Shown here: in pieces, positions 23,283 to 35,896 of the stretch
Position numbering within the stretch: position 1 is the stretch's first letter
How the letters are laid out: each line of letters begins with the position of its first letter
Source: Xestospongia muta
Lineage: Eukaryota; Porifera; Demospongiae; Haplosclerida; Petrosiidae
NCBI GenBank assembly: GCA_963693285.1
Contig: OY848920.1
Span: 2,617,135 to 2,681,134 of the forward strand
Direction: 5' to 3'
Length of the DNA: 64,000 nt
Made by a program: the position numbers and the translations under genes
Notes under the pieces: model-generated
What the model saw: the letters and a program-made list of their open reading frames with translations, nothing else
What the model was told of the DNA's origin: nothing
Databases searched by the model: none

Positions 23283-25775
23283 CACATATATTATTTCTTA
23301 CATAATATTATATCATAGTTGACAGAATGTTAGACTAGCTAATATTATATTTGTGTGAAATTGATATAGGTTTTAATGTTATGATAAGACCTGTATGTAC
23401 CTTTTATGAACTAGTAGAGTAAATATAGTCTGTATGTCTCTGATAATTAGAAGGGTGGCAACTATATTGATACTATATAAGTGAAATTTTAGTTTATTGG
23501 GTTCCAATGTCCTAATCATGTCATGCCTTCTTTATATTTTGGCTTCTTTCATGCATTATATATAAAAAATACTCATATTATTCATATAATCTTGATAATA
23601 TAATATTTCATTCTGCTTCATGACATAAGACAACATTTCTGTATAGTAATTAGTGGCCTTTAAAGCGACTAAAACACCATAACCTTTAATTTGCTCTTTA
23701 TATTTAGACTCTGTAGTTAATTTCTTAATTCTGTTAATATCTTTTTGAGAAACGTTTATGAGGATATACATGTACATGATAATATGTGCTATGATATATA
23801 GTGCCTTGTACAGGTATATGTAATATATTTGATGTGTTTCATGTATTGAAGTATATCTCAGACTAGTTAATATGTACAATGTGATATTGAATATTTTCAG
23901 CAAAAAGAAAAAAAAACATACTTGAAAAATAACTAATAGTGCACAAAATACATTAGTTCATATAAGGCATATAGAGGTCTTATTATAACATTAAAAAGAA
24001 ATTACTTTTACTAAAATACAATATGAGTTAGTCTGGCTTTATGTCAACTATGATCCAAACTATCCCTCTTAACTATAAACATATATAATATTAGTTAGTC
24101 TGACTTTCTTCAATGTATTTTGTGCAATGTTAGTTATATTTTACAATTGTTCTTTTTTCTCTCAATACTCATTATCAAACATATTAACATGTCGTGCATT
24201 TGTACATGTAGATGTATATATCACCAAATAAAAACATTAACAGAATTCAAAATAAGCATTAATCACAATAGTGAAGTGAGAAAATGTTTGATAAAGAGCA
24301 GATTTTACGCATTGCTATCACATTAAAAGGTCATAAATTAATACAGGAATATTGTCCTTTTCATGACAACTAGGTTAATAAGAATAAGAATCAAAATGGA
24401 CTTGTTAACCTTTTTTATAGCCAAGAGCATACTATTGATAAATCTTACATTACGTTTCTTGTAATTACGCAATGATGCAACAAGATGATTTATACTCTAT
24501 ATTGTATTAATGTTTATAACACCTCATATGATATTAGTGATACTTTTGATTGTTTTTTATATATTACAATATATTATATTTTTTACTATAGGAGAAGCTT
24601 AAAGTACATTCCCTATATACTCATTAATGTCATAGTGAATGTATCAGGGTCAATTACTACTAAGATCTCAACTTGAATTAAAATAAATTTAATTTAATAT
24701 TAAATATTATATTACACTATGAACAATTAGGGACTACATATTATTTCTTACATAATATATATCATAGTTGATAGAAAGTCAGACTAGCTAATTTTATGTT
24801 TGTGTGAAATTGATAGTTTTAATGTTATGATATGACTTGTATGTACCTTATATGAACTAGTAGATCAAACATAGTCTGTATGTCTCTGATAATTGGAAGG
24901 GTGTCAAATGTTGACACTAATGTAATTGAAATTTGTAGTTAATTTGGTTCTAACTTCGTAGTCATGTAATGCCTTCTTTATATTTTTGGCTTCTTTCATA
25001 CATTATATATTACAGATACTAGAATTATTCATATAATGCTATGATATTTCATTCTGCTTTAATAATGCAAGACAGCATTTTTGTATTGTAATTAGTGAAC
25101 TTTTAATGTGACTAAGGCATCATAACCTATAATCTGCTCATTATCAAACATTTTTTCATTTGCCTCTATAATTAATTATTTACTACTGATCTAACTGGAT
25201 TATACATAAGAAGATAGATATTACTGAAGCATTTTGTAATTAGAAATAAGAAGATTCTGAGATTTGGTCTAGGGGAACTAATGTAGTACTGATAAAACTT
25301 ATGCCTCATATTAACATCCTTTGTTACTACAAGGACAATGAAGCAAACATAATTATATTTATACTCAATACTGTATTATTGTTTAATGTACATTGTGTAA
25401 TGTTAGTGATATTTTGCATTTGTTTTTTTCTCTCTCAATGTTCAATATCACACTTACTTATCAACTTTTCTAAGATGAACTACAATACTAGAAATATTAT
25501 CCTATGTCATGATATCATAGTGAAAGGTCAACATTGACATTATACAAGTATGTATAATGTGTAATGTATGAAAGAAGACAAAGTATAATGAAAGTATGAC
25601 ATACCTTGATTACTATATCCCAATTAACTACAAATTTCAATTATATTAGTATAAAGAGATGACTTCCTTGCAATTGTCACAAAACGTATATAGATTATGA
25701 TTAAGATACTAGTGTAGCACATAATGTCATTCTATTAACTTAGCTTTGCCTCACATATTATATCCATAATATATA

Positions 25776-26007
25776 CACTGTCAAAATTGATTTGTTGATT
25801 TAACCAATGTATTGTTGTACAGGTTGCAGGTAGCAAACTAATATGATGTGAAAGTAAACATAACACTGTTTTTATTACTAATATTATTAATATTAATAAT
25901 ATTAGTAATAAAAACAATGTTATGTTTATTTTCACATCATATTAGTTTGCTACTTGCAACCTGTACAACAATACATTGGTTAAATCAACAAATCAATTTT
26001 TACAGTG
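25776..26007. mobile_element. Palindromic MITE, family II
   Basis: 232-bp palindrome with CACTGTCAAAATTG and AATTTTTACAGTG ends and TA on both sides. The hinge is TATTATTAATATTAATAATA. It is followed directly by a (TA)n tract. Collinear with 7904-8135. Confidence 0.85.
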
Positions 26008-26210
26008 TATATATATATATATATATATATATATCTGTACATGTCTGATTATTACATTACAATCTTGTCAACTTCAAATTAAATTTAAATTTGTTTAATG
26101 TTCCAGTATCCAAGTCTCACCTCGACTATGTTTAATACTGCATACTAATATGAAATATACATGTACACACATTGTTGATATAACAACTCGTTATTAAATA
26201 ATACTGACCT

Positions 26211-26593
26211 TTAAATATCAAACATTTGAAGTATGAAAACAACTATTAGTACAAGTAGGGAAATAATGCCTATAGTAATACCAGCAACAGCCCATTACTT
26301 AATTTTAAAATAAAAGAAGAGATATAGCAACTCTTCCAGTATTATATTGCTTACCACTATGTCTATATTATGTAAAGGCAGTATACCGGTATTCATAATC
26401 CTACTGAGGAAGTAGATAGTCCTACAATTGATGAAGGTCTGGATATATATGTAGTTGTTGCAGTGGGTGTAGACAGCAATGAATGTAATTCTGTAATATA
26501 AGGTGGCCTTATGAGAGTACTAGTAATATAAACACATCTTTGCCCACTTGATCTGTTTACAAGTAGTGGGAGATCTTGAAATTGTAATAACAT
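26211..26593 (-). pseudogene. Possible relic of a single-pass membrane protein (antisense), second copy
   Basis: Collinear with 8315-8690. The minus strand reads a Thr/Ser-rich stretch (STPTATTTYISRPSS) in 26393-26593 and a hydrophobic segment (VAGITIGIISLLVLIVVFIL) with a stop in 26211-26294. A stalk followed by a membrane span would suit the end of a type I receptor, but no in-frame splice was found. Confidence 0.25.
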
Positions 26594-28372
26594 TCTTTAC
26601 AAGGGATAGCCAAGGCTAATTTTGGCAAACAAACTTTAATTCTATTTTTTGATCTATGTTAACATCATCATTTAATTGCTGATCATCAATGATATCCAAA
26701 CATCCTGCACATATTATATCCATACAATATATACATGTACATGTCTGATTGTTACAATATTTTCAACTTTAAATTAAATTTAATGTTGTTATTAAGTATG
26801 ACTTCCTGTCAACTACGACATCAAACTTTGTAGGGTATAGTCTCTGATTGTTTGATAATGTAAACATTATACGTGTATAAGACATATATATGTATCTGGT
26901 TATAACATTAAACCCTATTGAATTCAAAAATATAATATTAGTTAGTCTGACTTTAAATGATATGATACTATTACTATCAACTAACAAACAATATTAGTCA
27001 GACTTCCTTTCAACTAAGATATTATACTATATTGGGAAGAATAGCTGATTATTGATAATGTAAACTTTATTTTTAACAATAAATTAAACTTTCCATAATT
27101 AAGGTGATATTTGAGTGGTTGACATTGGTACATCCACTGTGATGTTAATGAGTAGAGACTATACTTTGAGCTTCCCCTGCATGTAGTCAGATACATTGTT
27201 ATATATATTATTGTATTAACTGAGTACTTACAGAGATAAACACCAAGAGACAAATGAACCTATATGTTATCACTTGAAGACATCAATAGAATGTTTTTCT
27301 ATTGACATCATTGTTTTTCTACAATTGACTAGCATATTAATAGTTTTGTATATTTTTGTAAAGGAATCGACTGTTTATACTAACTTAAATTGAAATTTTA
27401 TTTATTGAGTTCTAATGTCCTAGTCATGTCATGCCTTTTTTATAGTTTGGTTTCTATCATATAACATACAGTATAATTACTCTTATTATACATTTAATGT
27501 CAACTTTGACCTTTTGTCATGATGTCATGACATAGGACAACTGTTACAAACTTGTATATATAACTATTTGCATAATTGTCACTATCATAGGATATCTTTC
27601 ATAACTAAGTTATACATCTCTGTTTTGTAACAACATATTCATTCATAAGAGTTTTTAGTTGGTCTCAATTGGAAATGCCATCATGTAAGATAAAATAATA
27701 ATGAAATGAAGAATCATAAATGGTTCTATATATCTGAGGTAACAATTACAATTTCAAGATTTCCCATTCACATGCAAAGAGATTAAGTGGGCAAAGATAT
27801 ATCTATTTTACTGGTAGTCTGGTACTGTCACAAAACCAGCTTTAAAACAACACAAAATTTTTAATCTTTGTATGAACATTTTAAGTCCATCCATAATATT
27901 AAAATCAATATATACTCTTATTGGTTGATTAAGACGTATTATTTCATTATTATGAATATAGTTTGCAACATTAAATCAATCCAGAGCTAAGAAGGGACTA
28001 ATCCATGCTCTACCAGATTGACAAATGACACTAGTTGCTTGTGTGTCACTCCACTGCTTCTTGATTTGATGAACTTGAAGAGTTCATGCAATAGATGGAA
28101 TTTGTTTTACTGTCCTAAAGCTGGCCTTATGAGAGTACCAGTAATATAAATACATCTTTGCCCACTTTACTTGTTTACAAGTAGATGGAAGATATAACAG
28201 CATTCTTTTCTTGTGATAACCAAGACTACTTTTGACGACCAAACTTTAATTGGTTCTACACTTCTTAACCAAGTCGACCATTATTGTAATCACAACATGA
28301 TCTTTCAAGATCACTTATATGGAATTTTGAGATGTATTGAAATTGAAACCCATAATGATACGAATTCAAGCA

Positions 28373-28450
28373 ATATCTGTTAATAATAATTCTATTAAAT
28401 TACCTCCTGATATTTTTGATAATCTGCCAGTTAAAATAGGTTCATTTTAC
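28373..28450 (+). pseudogene. Relic of receptor exon 9 in spacer C-D
   Basis: 78 bases match the exon 9 segment beginning AATTCAAGCAATATCTGT and breaking off at TTCATTTTAC, where spacer sequence (CAATAACATATTTGAAG) takes over. The same break is seen in spacer E-F (43877) and in fragment P (62900). Spacer A-B has only the spacer side. Confidence 0.8.
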
Positions 28451-28764
28451 CAATAACATATTTGAAGTACCAAATTTAAGCAATACAACAAAACTAAAGC
28501 AAGTTCTTAATTGAAACTCTTTCTTTAGACATGTCATTGCTGATCTCATTGTTGTACCATTCTTCTCAACTTGTGTATTGCATCATTTGGTTGGCTAAAA
28601 GTGAAATTCAACTAAGATAATATAACTTTTATGCTTTGTGTTGTGTTTACTTTTTATCACATCTATGTAAAACAGGATGTTTGATTTAACATTGACTCCT
28701 CTGTGTTCATGAAGTGTGCCAACTAACCTGAGCCTGATCATAAAGCTGCAAAATCGTTTTGTTA

Positions 28765-29001
28765 ACATGTGTGACCTGATTTGTGAAAAGGGACCACTTC
28801 TATTAAAACATCTCAAAAACATACAGTTGTTGTGTACACAACCATATATTTTCAATGGATGTTTACTACGTTATATCTCAGTTTCAAAGTAATGGATAAT
28901 TTAAATACAACATTTAGTAATCACTCTATTAAAAAATTACTTACTTAAATGTAAGTGTTTTTAATGGTTTGATTGAAGTGGTCCCTTATGGCAAATTTGT
29001 C
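28765..29001. mobile_element. Degenerate family I MITE upstream of gene D
   Basis: Left arm CCTGATTTGTGAAAAGGGAC and a distant right arm (GAAGTGGTCCCTTATGGCAAAT) in inverted order, with an unrelated AT-rich middle. Similar remnants lie near 10735-10806, 44190-44421 and 63215-63441. A recurring minus-strand open frame of 75-86 codons in these remnants is not considered coding. Confidence 0.5.
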
Positions 29002-29209
29002 AACACTCATAAAATTACAGAACAATATTTATGTACTTCTTAAGAAGATACATATGCGTAGGTATTTAGATCAATCTGATGAATGTCAAAAACTTTGATC
29101 TATATATGCAAACATCATCATTCTAATATCTAATCATAAATGATATAAATTTTTAGAAGATTCTGTAACCAATGTGGACAATGTTGATCTAATCTTAATA
29201 TACTTAAAA

Positions 29210-29368
29210 GGAAATATAATGTAATAATGACGCTCCACAAGGAAGTTATGAATATTAATCATTTGTTGTTGACTTCATTCTCATTATCGTCAAGTTATCG
29301 AGTGCCGATAGTAGATATTACATAATCAGTTGACAATTGTCTACATTCTTGAGGTTAGTGAGTTAGTC
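29210..29368 (+). promoter_or_regulatory. Conserved upstream block of gene D
   Basis: Same block as before B, F and G, with ACAAGGAAGTTATGAA and CTACATTCTTGAGGTTAGTG. The TGACGTT half-site has become TGACGCT. Role inferred from conservation. Confidence 0.4.
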
Positions 29369-29475
29369 ATGTTTACTGCTGTGTGGCTCTGTGTCATGTC
29401 TCTTATTTATCTCTCAACTAAAGCTGGAGATGTTAAAATGTAAGTTATATACTAGTGCTGATATAGTACTGATAA

Positions 29476-29478
<3 letters not shown>

Positions 29479-29515
<37 letters not shown>
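29479..29515 (+). repeat. (CT)n microsatellite in intron 1 of copy D
   Basis: Uninterrupted CT tract that runs up to the TAG acceptor of exon 2. Confidence 0.9.
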
Positions 29516-29516
<1 letters not shown>

Positions 29517-32055
29517 GTGACTTAGAATTCTCAATAGTTCTACAGTATACACCTAATAATACTTATACTTGTTCATCATTGAATGTACAAAATGAAGGTG
29601 TTCTCGTTAAAGCATTAATAGACAATACTACAGTTATTCCAATTCATTTCTATTATGTAAATGGAACATCATCAAATCTTAATCGTATTCCTACAGTGAC
29701 CTCCATTAACTCATCATTCCTTAATTTAACATATAATGATACTGCATATAATACTACTACATATGCTACATATACTACATATACTGTCCCATTTACTGCC
29801 TCATCAGCTGTTGGACCATATCTTTATAACATTACCATTAACAATGATCTGCTGTTAAATCAAACAGTACGTTTTGCATGGAATCAGACATACAGAGCAC
29901 CTCGTACCAATTGTGATGTGTGGGCGTTAGACAACATCAGTATATCTCTACAAGACAATGGATGTTATCGACAAATATATCAACAAGATTTTAATAATGA
30001 GGAAGCCCCTGGTTGGGATCTCGTTAACTCAACTATCTCATTTAACTCTAGCCAATGTGATAGTTCAAGTGGTTGTCTTTATTTTACTGGTGGTCCTAAC
30101 GATAGAACAGTAGCAAGTCGTCAGGCGACATCCCAATGTTAGATCTTCAAGTTATTACACCTGTTACTCTACCATCTTCACCTACTACTTATAAAGAGAA
30201 TAAATGTAATAATGATGACAATATAATGTAAGTAATGTCTTTATATATCAATAAATACAATATATTACTATCTTCTCAGAATTATAAGTTTCTTACTTCA
30301 ATTAACTCAATTCATTGGACCTGGTCCATGTACTGATACCTCACCTAATGCTATCCTTCTCTCTCTACATACTGAAGACACCTCATCACCTTTGGCATAT
30401 TTTGTACCAGTGGGTAACAAATACCGGCCTTATTTTAATGGTAGTAGCTTATATAATGTTCCAATATACTCTCCTAGTAGTACTCAGAACACATTAATTA
30501 CAAGATGTCTACATAATAATATCAGTGAATTCTGATTGAGTTGGATACAAGAGAACTATACTATTAATAAAGATATCTGGAGTCTTAGTCAAGTCAATAT
30601 AACATTGGAACAATATCAGTTATGTTATAAAAATGAGTGAGTAATAACTCATTATATTATATTATAATTATATCTTTTTAGATCTTGGAGTCTTTATAAT
30701 GGTAATATATCACAATCATCATGTACTAGTAACTGTACTTCTATGTTTGATAATGGAAATGGGTCATCACCACTTAGTGCTAATCTTTCTCTCTCCTATC
30801 ATTGTGACATATTGTCAACTACTGTAGCAATTTCTAGTCTTGAACCCTCAGTAACTAGTAGAACCAGTATGACCAGTATAACCAGCACTGATGTTATAAC
30901 TACACCATCTCTAAGTCCTATAAATTGTTCTACTAATGGTATATGGCCAGAGACACTACCAGGTTATAATGTCACAGGTTTATACTGTTATAAAGGAACT
31001 GTTAATGGTGAATGATAACTTCTCTTCTCCTTACATTATAATCCTCTTTAACAGGTACCAGACTATGTAAACAAGATGGAAACTGGGATGATAATATTTA
31101 TTGTTTTACTAGTAAACAATTTAATACTGTATTATCAAAGGTATATATAGCACTAATATAATTTGTAATATCATCCTTTAGTCTATTACATATAAAGATA
31201 AATAGTTCTTCTCTAATGGCTTTGGAAATATTAAGTGAAAATAATGAAGATATAACAGTTGATCAAACCATTTTCTTATTGTCTACTATTGTTAATTACC
31301 GGTTAAACCAGTCATCAGAACCTGTTTCAATTAATTTCATTAAGGTATGTACAATATAATGTAATTAATTACAATTTATGATAAAGTTATAGTACTTTAA
31401 TAATGTTATTGTTAATGTACTGAGAAACAAGACCATTCCCAATAATCAGGTTAAATTATAATTGGTTACTGGATAATTACATTAGTAATTACAGGATAAG
31501 AGGCGATCTATTGGTAGTCAACTCCTCTTAACGTTAGATATATTTGCACTATATCTTTATAATACTACAGGACTACAGATGATAGGTGATTCTATTCGTA
31601 TGTATATATATATATATATATTAGTTGATTACTCTGTCTCTCTTATATAAGTAGCATTTACTGTTAAAGAGATTACAACTATAACTGGTCCAATTCAAGC
31701 AATATCTATTAATAATAATTCTATTACATTACCTCCTGATATATTTGATAATCTACCAGTTAAAATAGCTTCATTTTACTACCAAAACCTATCAAGATGG
31801 TTACTCCCTCATCATCCTAATCATTCTATCATATCTCCAGTTCTCTCTTCTACTAATTGTACAGATTGCTCTATAACAGATCTGACTACACCAGTTAACA
31901 TAGTGTTTAACCTGTCTAGTCAACAGGTATAACAAGACTTGCTCTGTTGTCCTAGCAACAATATCTCTTCTTTCTCTACACAGATATCAAGTACTGATAA
32001 TTTATCTTGTGTATATTGGAAGTTTAAATTGTACATAGAACTCTTAGTAATATGT

Positions 32056-32302
32056 AATCTGAATTGCAATGAGGGACCACATCTGGCAAAACATTTGTGA
32101 TGTGATTTATGAAAAAGTTACAACTGTTAAATTGTTTCAAAAACAGTTTTGTATATATACAGCTGCTATATATACATAATTGTACATGTAAACTACATAT
32201 ATATGTACAAAACCGTTTTCTGAGGTATTTTAACAGTGATTCCTTATCATAAATCATGTCGCTAATATTTTGACAAAAGTGGTCCCTTATTGCAAATCAG
32301 GT
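32056..32302. mobile_element. Foldback MITE, family I, in intron 10 of copy D
   Basis: Left arm starts AATCTGAATTGCAATGAGGG, right arm ends CCTTATTGCAAATCAGGT. Inner CAAAAACAGTTTTG and CAAAACCGTTTTCTG arms also pair. The minus-strand open frame here is a product of the hairpin. Confidence 0.65.
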
Positions 32303-34396
32303 TACATTTATTGAATGTATTATATCTCCTATTAGATCTGATATAAGATTACCAAGTGGTGAGTGGAACACTAATGGGTGTGGTCTTATTAGTCAAAAGG
32401 GCTTAACAGTAACATGTCAATGTGATCATCTAACACACTTTGCCATTCTACTCAGTCCAGGAGTACCAGTATGTCAGCCTGTCTATCTGTATATATAACT
32501 GTCCATTTTATAGGTTAGTGACAAAGATCATAAGATCCTTCAAACAATAGGTGTTGTGTTAATACCTATCTCTTTGATATGTATGTTACTGACAATATTG
32601 ACCTATCTTTGTATGAGGTATGATGCACACTCATATTGCTGATAATATTTATGTTCATAGATCACTGTGGAATATGAGGAACTATATTCACGTTATGTTA
32701 TGTAGTAATTTGTTGATAGCACAATTCTTGTTTGTAGTGGGTATTGAACAAACCAAGTATTGGGTATGTGGTCATGTGACATTAATGTGATTATTATTGT
32801 TGTGTATTATTTATAGCTTGTATGTTCAGCAATAGCTGTAGTACTGCAGTACATGTTTTTAGTGACATTTATGTGGATGTTAATGGAGGGTGTGGTCTTA
32901 TACATTGCTTTGGTTAGAGTCTTTGTCACGCACCCTAAGCAATACATAATGAGTTTTACACTACTGAGTTATGGTCTGTTAATTATATTCATTGATATAT
33001 TAATTGTTGATATAATTATTAGGTATTCCTGGAATATATATGTTGATTATAATACCTATTGGCTATCTTGTTGGTACTGATGAAACCCACACCCACTACT
33101 TGTTATATGATAATGAAAAGCTGGTTGCGTCAGTAGTAATGTTATAATAATGTAATGATATTTTTATTAATTTTATAGATGTTGGCTAAATTATGAGAGT
33201 GGATTTATATGGACATTTATTGTACCAGTTGTCTTAATACTTCTAGTAATTTCAATGGGTAGATGGATAGATGATAACATAATGACACCTTTCAGGTCAA
33301 TATTGCATTCCTCATTATGGCTATTGTGATGATAAGAAGACATCAAAAACATCAACTACATCAAGATCAAACTGCTAATGTCAAGTATGATGTACTTATT
33401 TTTTTATTTATCATTTTCCCCACAGACAATTAATAAAAGCTTCTATATCACTTACTATAGTGATGGGTATTGGATGGCTAGCTAATATTCTTTTTTTCAC
33501 AGACAAATTACTCTTTATTGCATATATAATGACAGTCTTTATTGCTAGTCAAGGTATTATTATCTTCATACTTTATGTTCCTCTCTCTAAACCTGTAAGT
33601 CTAATTATCATTACTAGTGGGTATAAATGTCACACATACAAACGTCCACACACACACACACACAGGTTAGAGAAGCATACTCAAAATGGTGGTATAATAA
33701 AAAGAGAAAATCTAAATTTTTCAACAAAACATATTTCACTAAACCAACCTCTTTGGAGACATCAGTGAGTTACAATAATTTCATTATCGTCACATTTTAT
33801 TATCTTACAGAATAATGTTAAAAAGTCTGAAAGATTAGTTTCTGCTGTTAATAACTCTGGACATTATACTCTAGGGACATCTGATGGTATGTTTATATAA
33901 TATGTACAGCAAATATTGATCTAATGTTCAATGTTAGAGAGTACATCAGATACTTTGAAGAAATTAGAGAATACTGAACAAAGTAATGAAACTGAGCTGT
34001 CTATGTAAATAATGTATTCCAATGAAGGAGCTGAGATTATATGTTTTAAATTAATGACAGTCAATAAATCATAACATTCATAATAACATAATGTTGTAAT
34101 TCAAAGTATCAAAATGTAATAGTATTGTGGTTTTTGTAGTTACTTGATTATGTTATTAAAACCATATAAAGAGGAGGTGTGTCATGTTTTATTTTAAAAC
34201 ATCATAATAATGTTTTACAAGAAGTTGTCATTAGTTTTAATTAAGAGGAGGAGCAACATGATTCTTTTAACACTAGTTATATCAGCTTTGCTTATATACA
34301 CTCCTTTTTAGTGAAGACTTTTAAATTTCAAAAAGAACTATTGCAATTATTAACTATGGCTACTTCATATTCCTCACATAAATGGATAGATGTGTA

Positions 34397-34645
34397 CACG
34401 GTAAAAATTGATTTGTTGATTTAACCAATATATTGTTATATAGGTTGTATGTAGCAAACTTAGTATGATGTAAGAGTACACATAACACTGTTTTGATTAC
34501 TAATGTACCAGTATTTACATAAACAGTAGTACATTAATAATCAAAACTGTGTTATGTTCACTTTACATCATGATCATACTGAGTTTGCTACATGCAACTT
34601 GTATAATAATATATTGGTTAAATAAACAAATCAATTTTTACAGTG
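34397..34645. mobile_element. Diverged palindromic MITE, family II
   Basis: Ends CACGGTAAAAATTGATTTGT and AATTTTTACAGTG, TA on both sides. The arms match family II, but the hinge is different and longer (about 249 bp in total). It is an independent insertion rather than part of the duplicated unit. Confidence 0.75.
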
Positions 34646-35080
34646 TATATATAAAAAGTACTCATGGGCCAAGAATAACAGTTTATATAATCACTATGTA
34701 AACATTGTAGTTATATCATATTCTACATATTCAATATTTAACATTAATACTTTTTAATAAACTAATGTCTCTTTATCTGAAAAACTCAAGTCTTTCCAAG
34801 GACCACATTCTAGCTGTAATCCACCAATGTGCTGTCTTTGATTTAACATTGACTCTTCTGTGTTCATGAAGTGTGGTACTAACCTGAGCCTTGTTATAAA
34901 GCCCTAAATAGTTTTGTTAACTTATATATCATTGATTTGTATTAACCAGTTTATAATTCAACAGTTCATTTACTAACAATTATTCAGCTGCTGTATTTCC
35001 CCAACAGTCTTCCATTAATTCTGTAAGACCAGGATATGAAGACTTAACATTTTCTTCATGAACTTGTTTATATCATTAAT

Positions 35081-35339
35081 GATTAACAATTAGAATAATG
35101 TCGTTTGCAAAGATCAAAATAATAATAATAACACAGAAATAATTGATACCTGTCAGACTATCAAGAATGTTTGTATTATAATAGTCAGCAAGAATGAATT
35201 CTATGTTCAAATATCATCATACTGATTGCTGATCAATAATGATATACAAACATTCTTGATAGTTTGTAGATGTTCATTATTTCTGTATAATTATTATTAT
35301 TTGATCTATGCAAACCTCATCATTCTAATTGCTGATCAT
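35081..35339. repeat. Long inverted repeat
   Basis: Left arm (about 35081-35176, containing AATTAGAATAATG, TTTGCAAAGATCAAAATAAT, CTATCAAGAATGTTTGTAT) is repeated inverted at about 35242-35339 (ATACAAACATTCTTGATAG, TTATTATTTGATCTATGCAA, CATTCTAATTGCTGATCAT). It may be a third foldback element or an inverted duplication of upstream DNA; a similar single arm lies before B, D, F and G. Confidence 0.6.
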
Positions 35340-35469
35340 ATATGGTGGAAAGTTCTAGAAGATTCTAAAATAATGATGACAATGTCAATCAATTAATATC
35401 TTCTGGACATGTTAAACCAAAGAATATTCGAATTTCAAGATCTCTTGAGAGATACACAATATAACTAAA

Positions 35470-35691
35470 TATTTATTATGTGTGACGTCAAATTTTTCAT
35501 TTTAATATACTTATGAGAAAATATATGTAATAATGTCGTTATTACAAGGAAGTTATGAGTTTAATAATTTGTTGTTGATTATATACGACGTGTATCTTCA
35601 TTTTCATTGTCGTAAAGTTATTGAGTGGGGATAGGACATATTATTTTGTCAGTTGACAATAGTCTACATTCTTGAGGTTAGTGTGCTAGTC
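35470..35691 (+). promoter_or_regulatory. Upstream block of gene E with a CRE-like palindrome
   Basis: TGACGTCA at 35483-35490, then ACAAGGAAGTTATGAG (35544-35559) and the shared stretch ending CTACATTCTTGAGGTTAGTG. Nearly identical to the block before C. Role inferred. Confidence 0.45.
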
Positions 35692-35787
35692 ATGTTTATT
35701 ACTGTGTGGCTCTGTGTCATGTCTCTTATTTATCTCTCAACTAAAGCTGGAGATGTAAAAATGTAAGTTATATACAGGCGCTGATAA

Positions 35788-35836
35788 CTCTCTCTGTCTC
35801 TCTCTGTCTCTCTCTGTCTCTCTCTCTTTCTCTCTG

Positions 35837-35867
<31 letters not shown>

Positions 35868-35896
35868 TTCTTTCTCTCTCAATCTCTCTTTCTCTA
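35788..35896 (+). repeat. Imperfect (CT)n tract in intron 1 of copy E
   Basis: CTCTGTCTCT and CTTTCTCT units, about 100 bases of almost pure pyrimidine before the acceptor of exon 2; the longest fully visible version in the array. Confidence 0.9.

Larger units (their letters stand above)
22144..29368. other. Long spacer C-D
   Basis: No supported gene. Collinear with spacer A-B: (TA)n (22971-23022), family I MITE (23053-23282), internal duplication (about 23290-23660 against 24750-25110), family II MITE (25776-26007), antisense membrane-protein-like relic (26211-26593), further repeated blocks, then an extra piece absent from spacer A-B: a relic of receptor exon 9 (28373-28450). A degenerate family I MITE (about 28765-29001) and the upstream block of D end it. 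Confidence 0.65.
29369..34008 (+). pseudogene. Adhesion GPCR with Reelin-like ectodomain, copy D (disrupted)
   Basis: Exons: 29369-29439, 29518-30227, 30280-30636, 30682-31007, 31055-31140, 31198-31344, 31393-31449, 31495-31597, 31655-31926, 31984-32030, 32336-32468, 32514-32617, 32661-32763, 32817-33022, 33179-33245, 33296-33384, 33426-33594, 33666-33764, 33811-33886, 33938-34008. Exon 2 lacks one C near 30131 (CATCCCAATG where others have CATCCCCAATG), which gives TAG at 30140-30142. Exon 3 has a separate nonsense change (TCA to TGA at 30533-30535). All later exons, including the GPS (CQCDHLTHF) and the seven membrane segments, are open. The signal peptide is MFTAVWLCVMSLIYLSTKA. Type B/D/F by exon 2 and the C-terminus. 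AATAAA at 34063-34068. Two independent lesions make a sequencing slip a poor explanation. Confidence 0.87.
34009..35691. other. Short spacer D-E
   Basis: No gene. Holds the polyadenylation region of D, a diverged family II MITE (34397-34645) not present in spacer B-C, a long inverted repeat (35081-35339) and the upstream block of E. The two short spacers differ in length (1.2 and 1.7 kb), partly because of these insertions. Confidence 0.65.

Noticed and set aside
28595..28855. Minus-strand frame of 75-86 codons recurring at 10577, 28595, 44018 and 63041
   Set aside because: It runs through a degenerate family I MITE arm plus spacer, and its recurrence follows the spacer duplication. No domain was seen.
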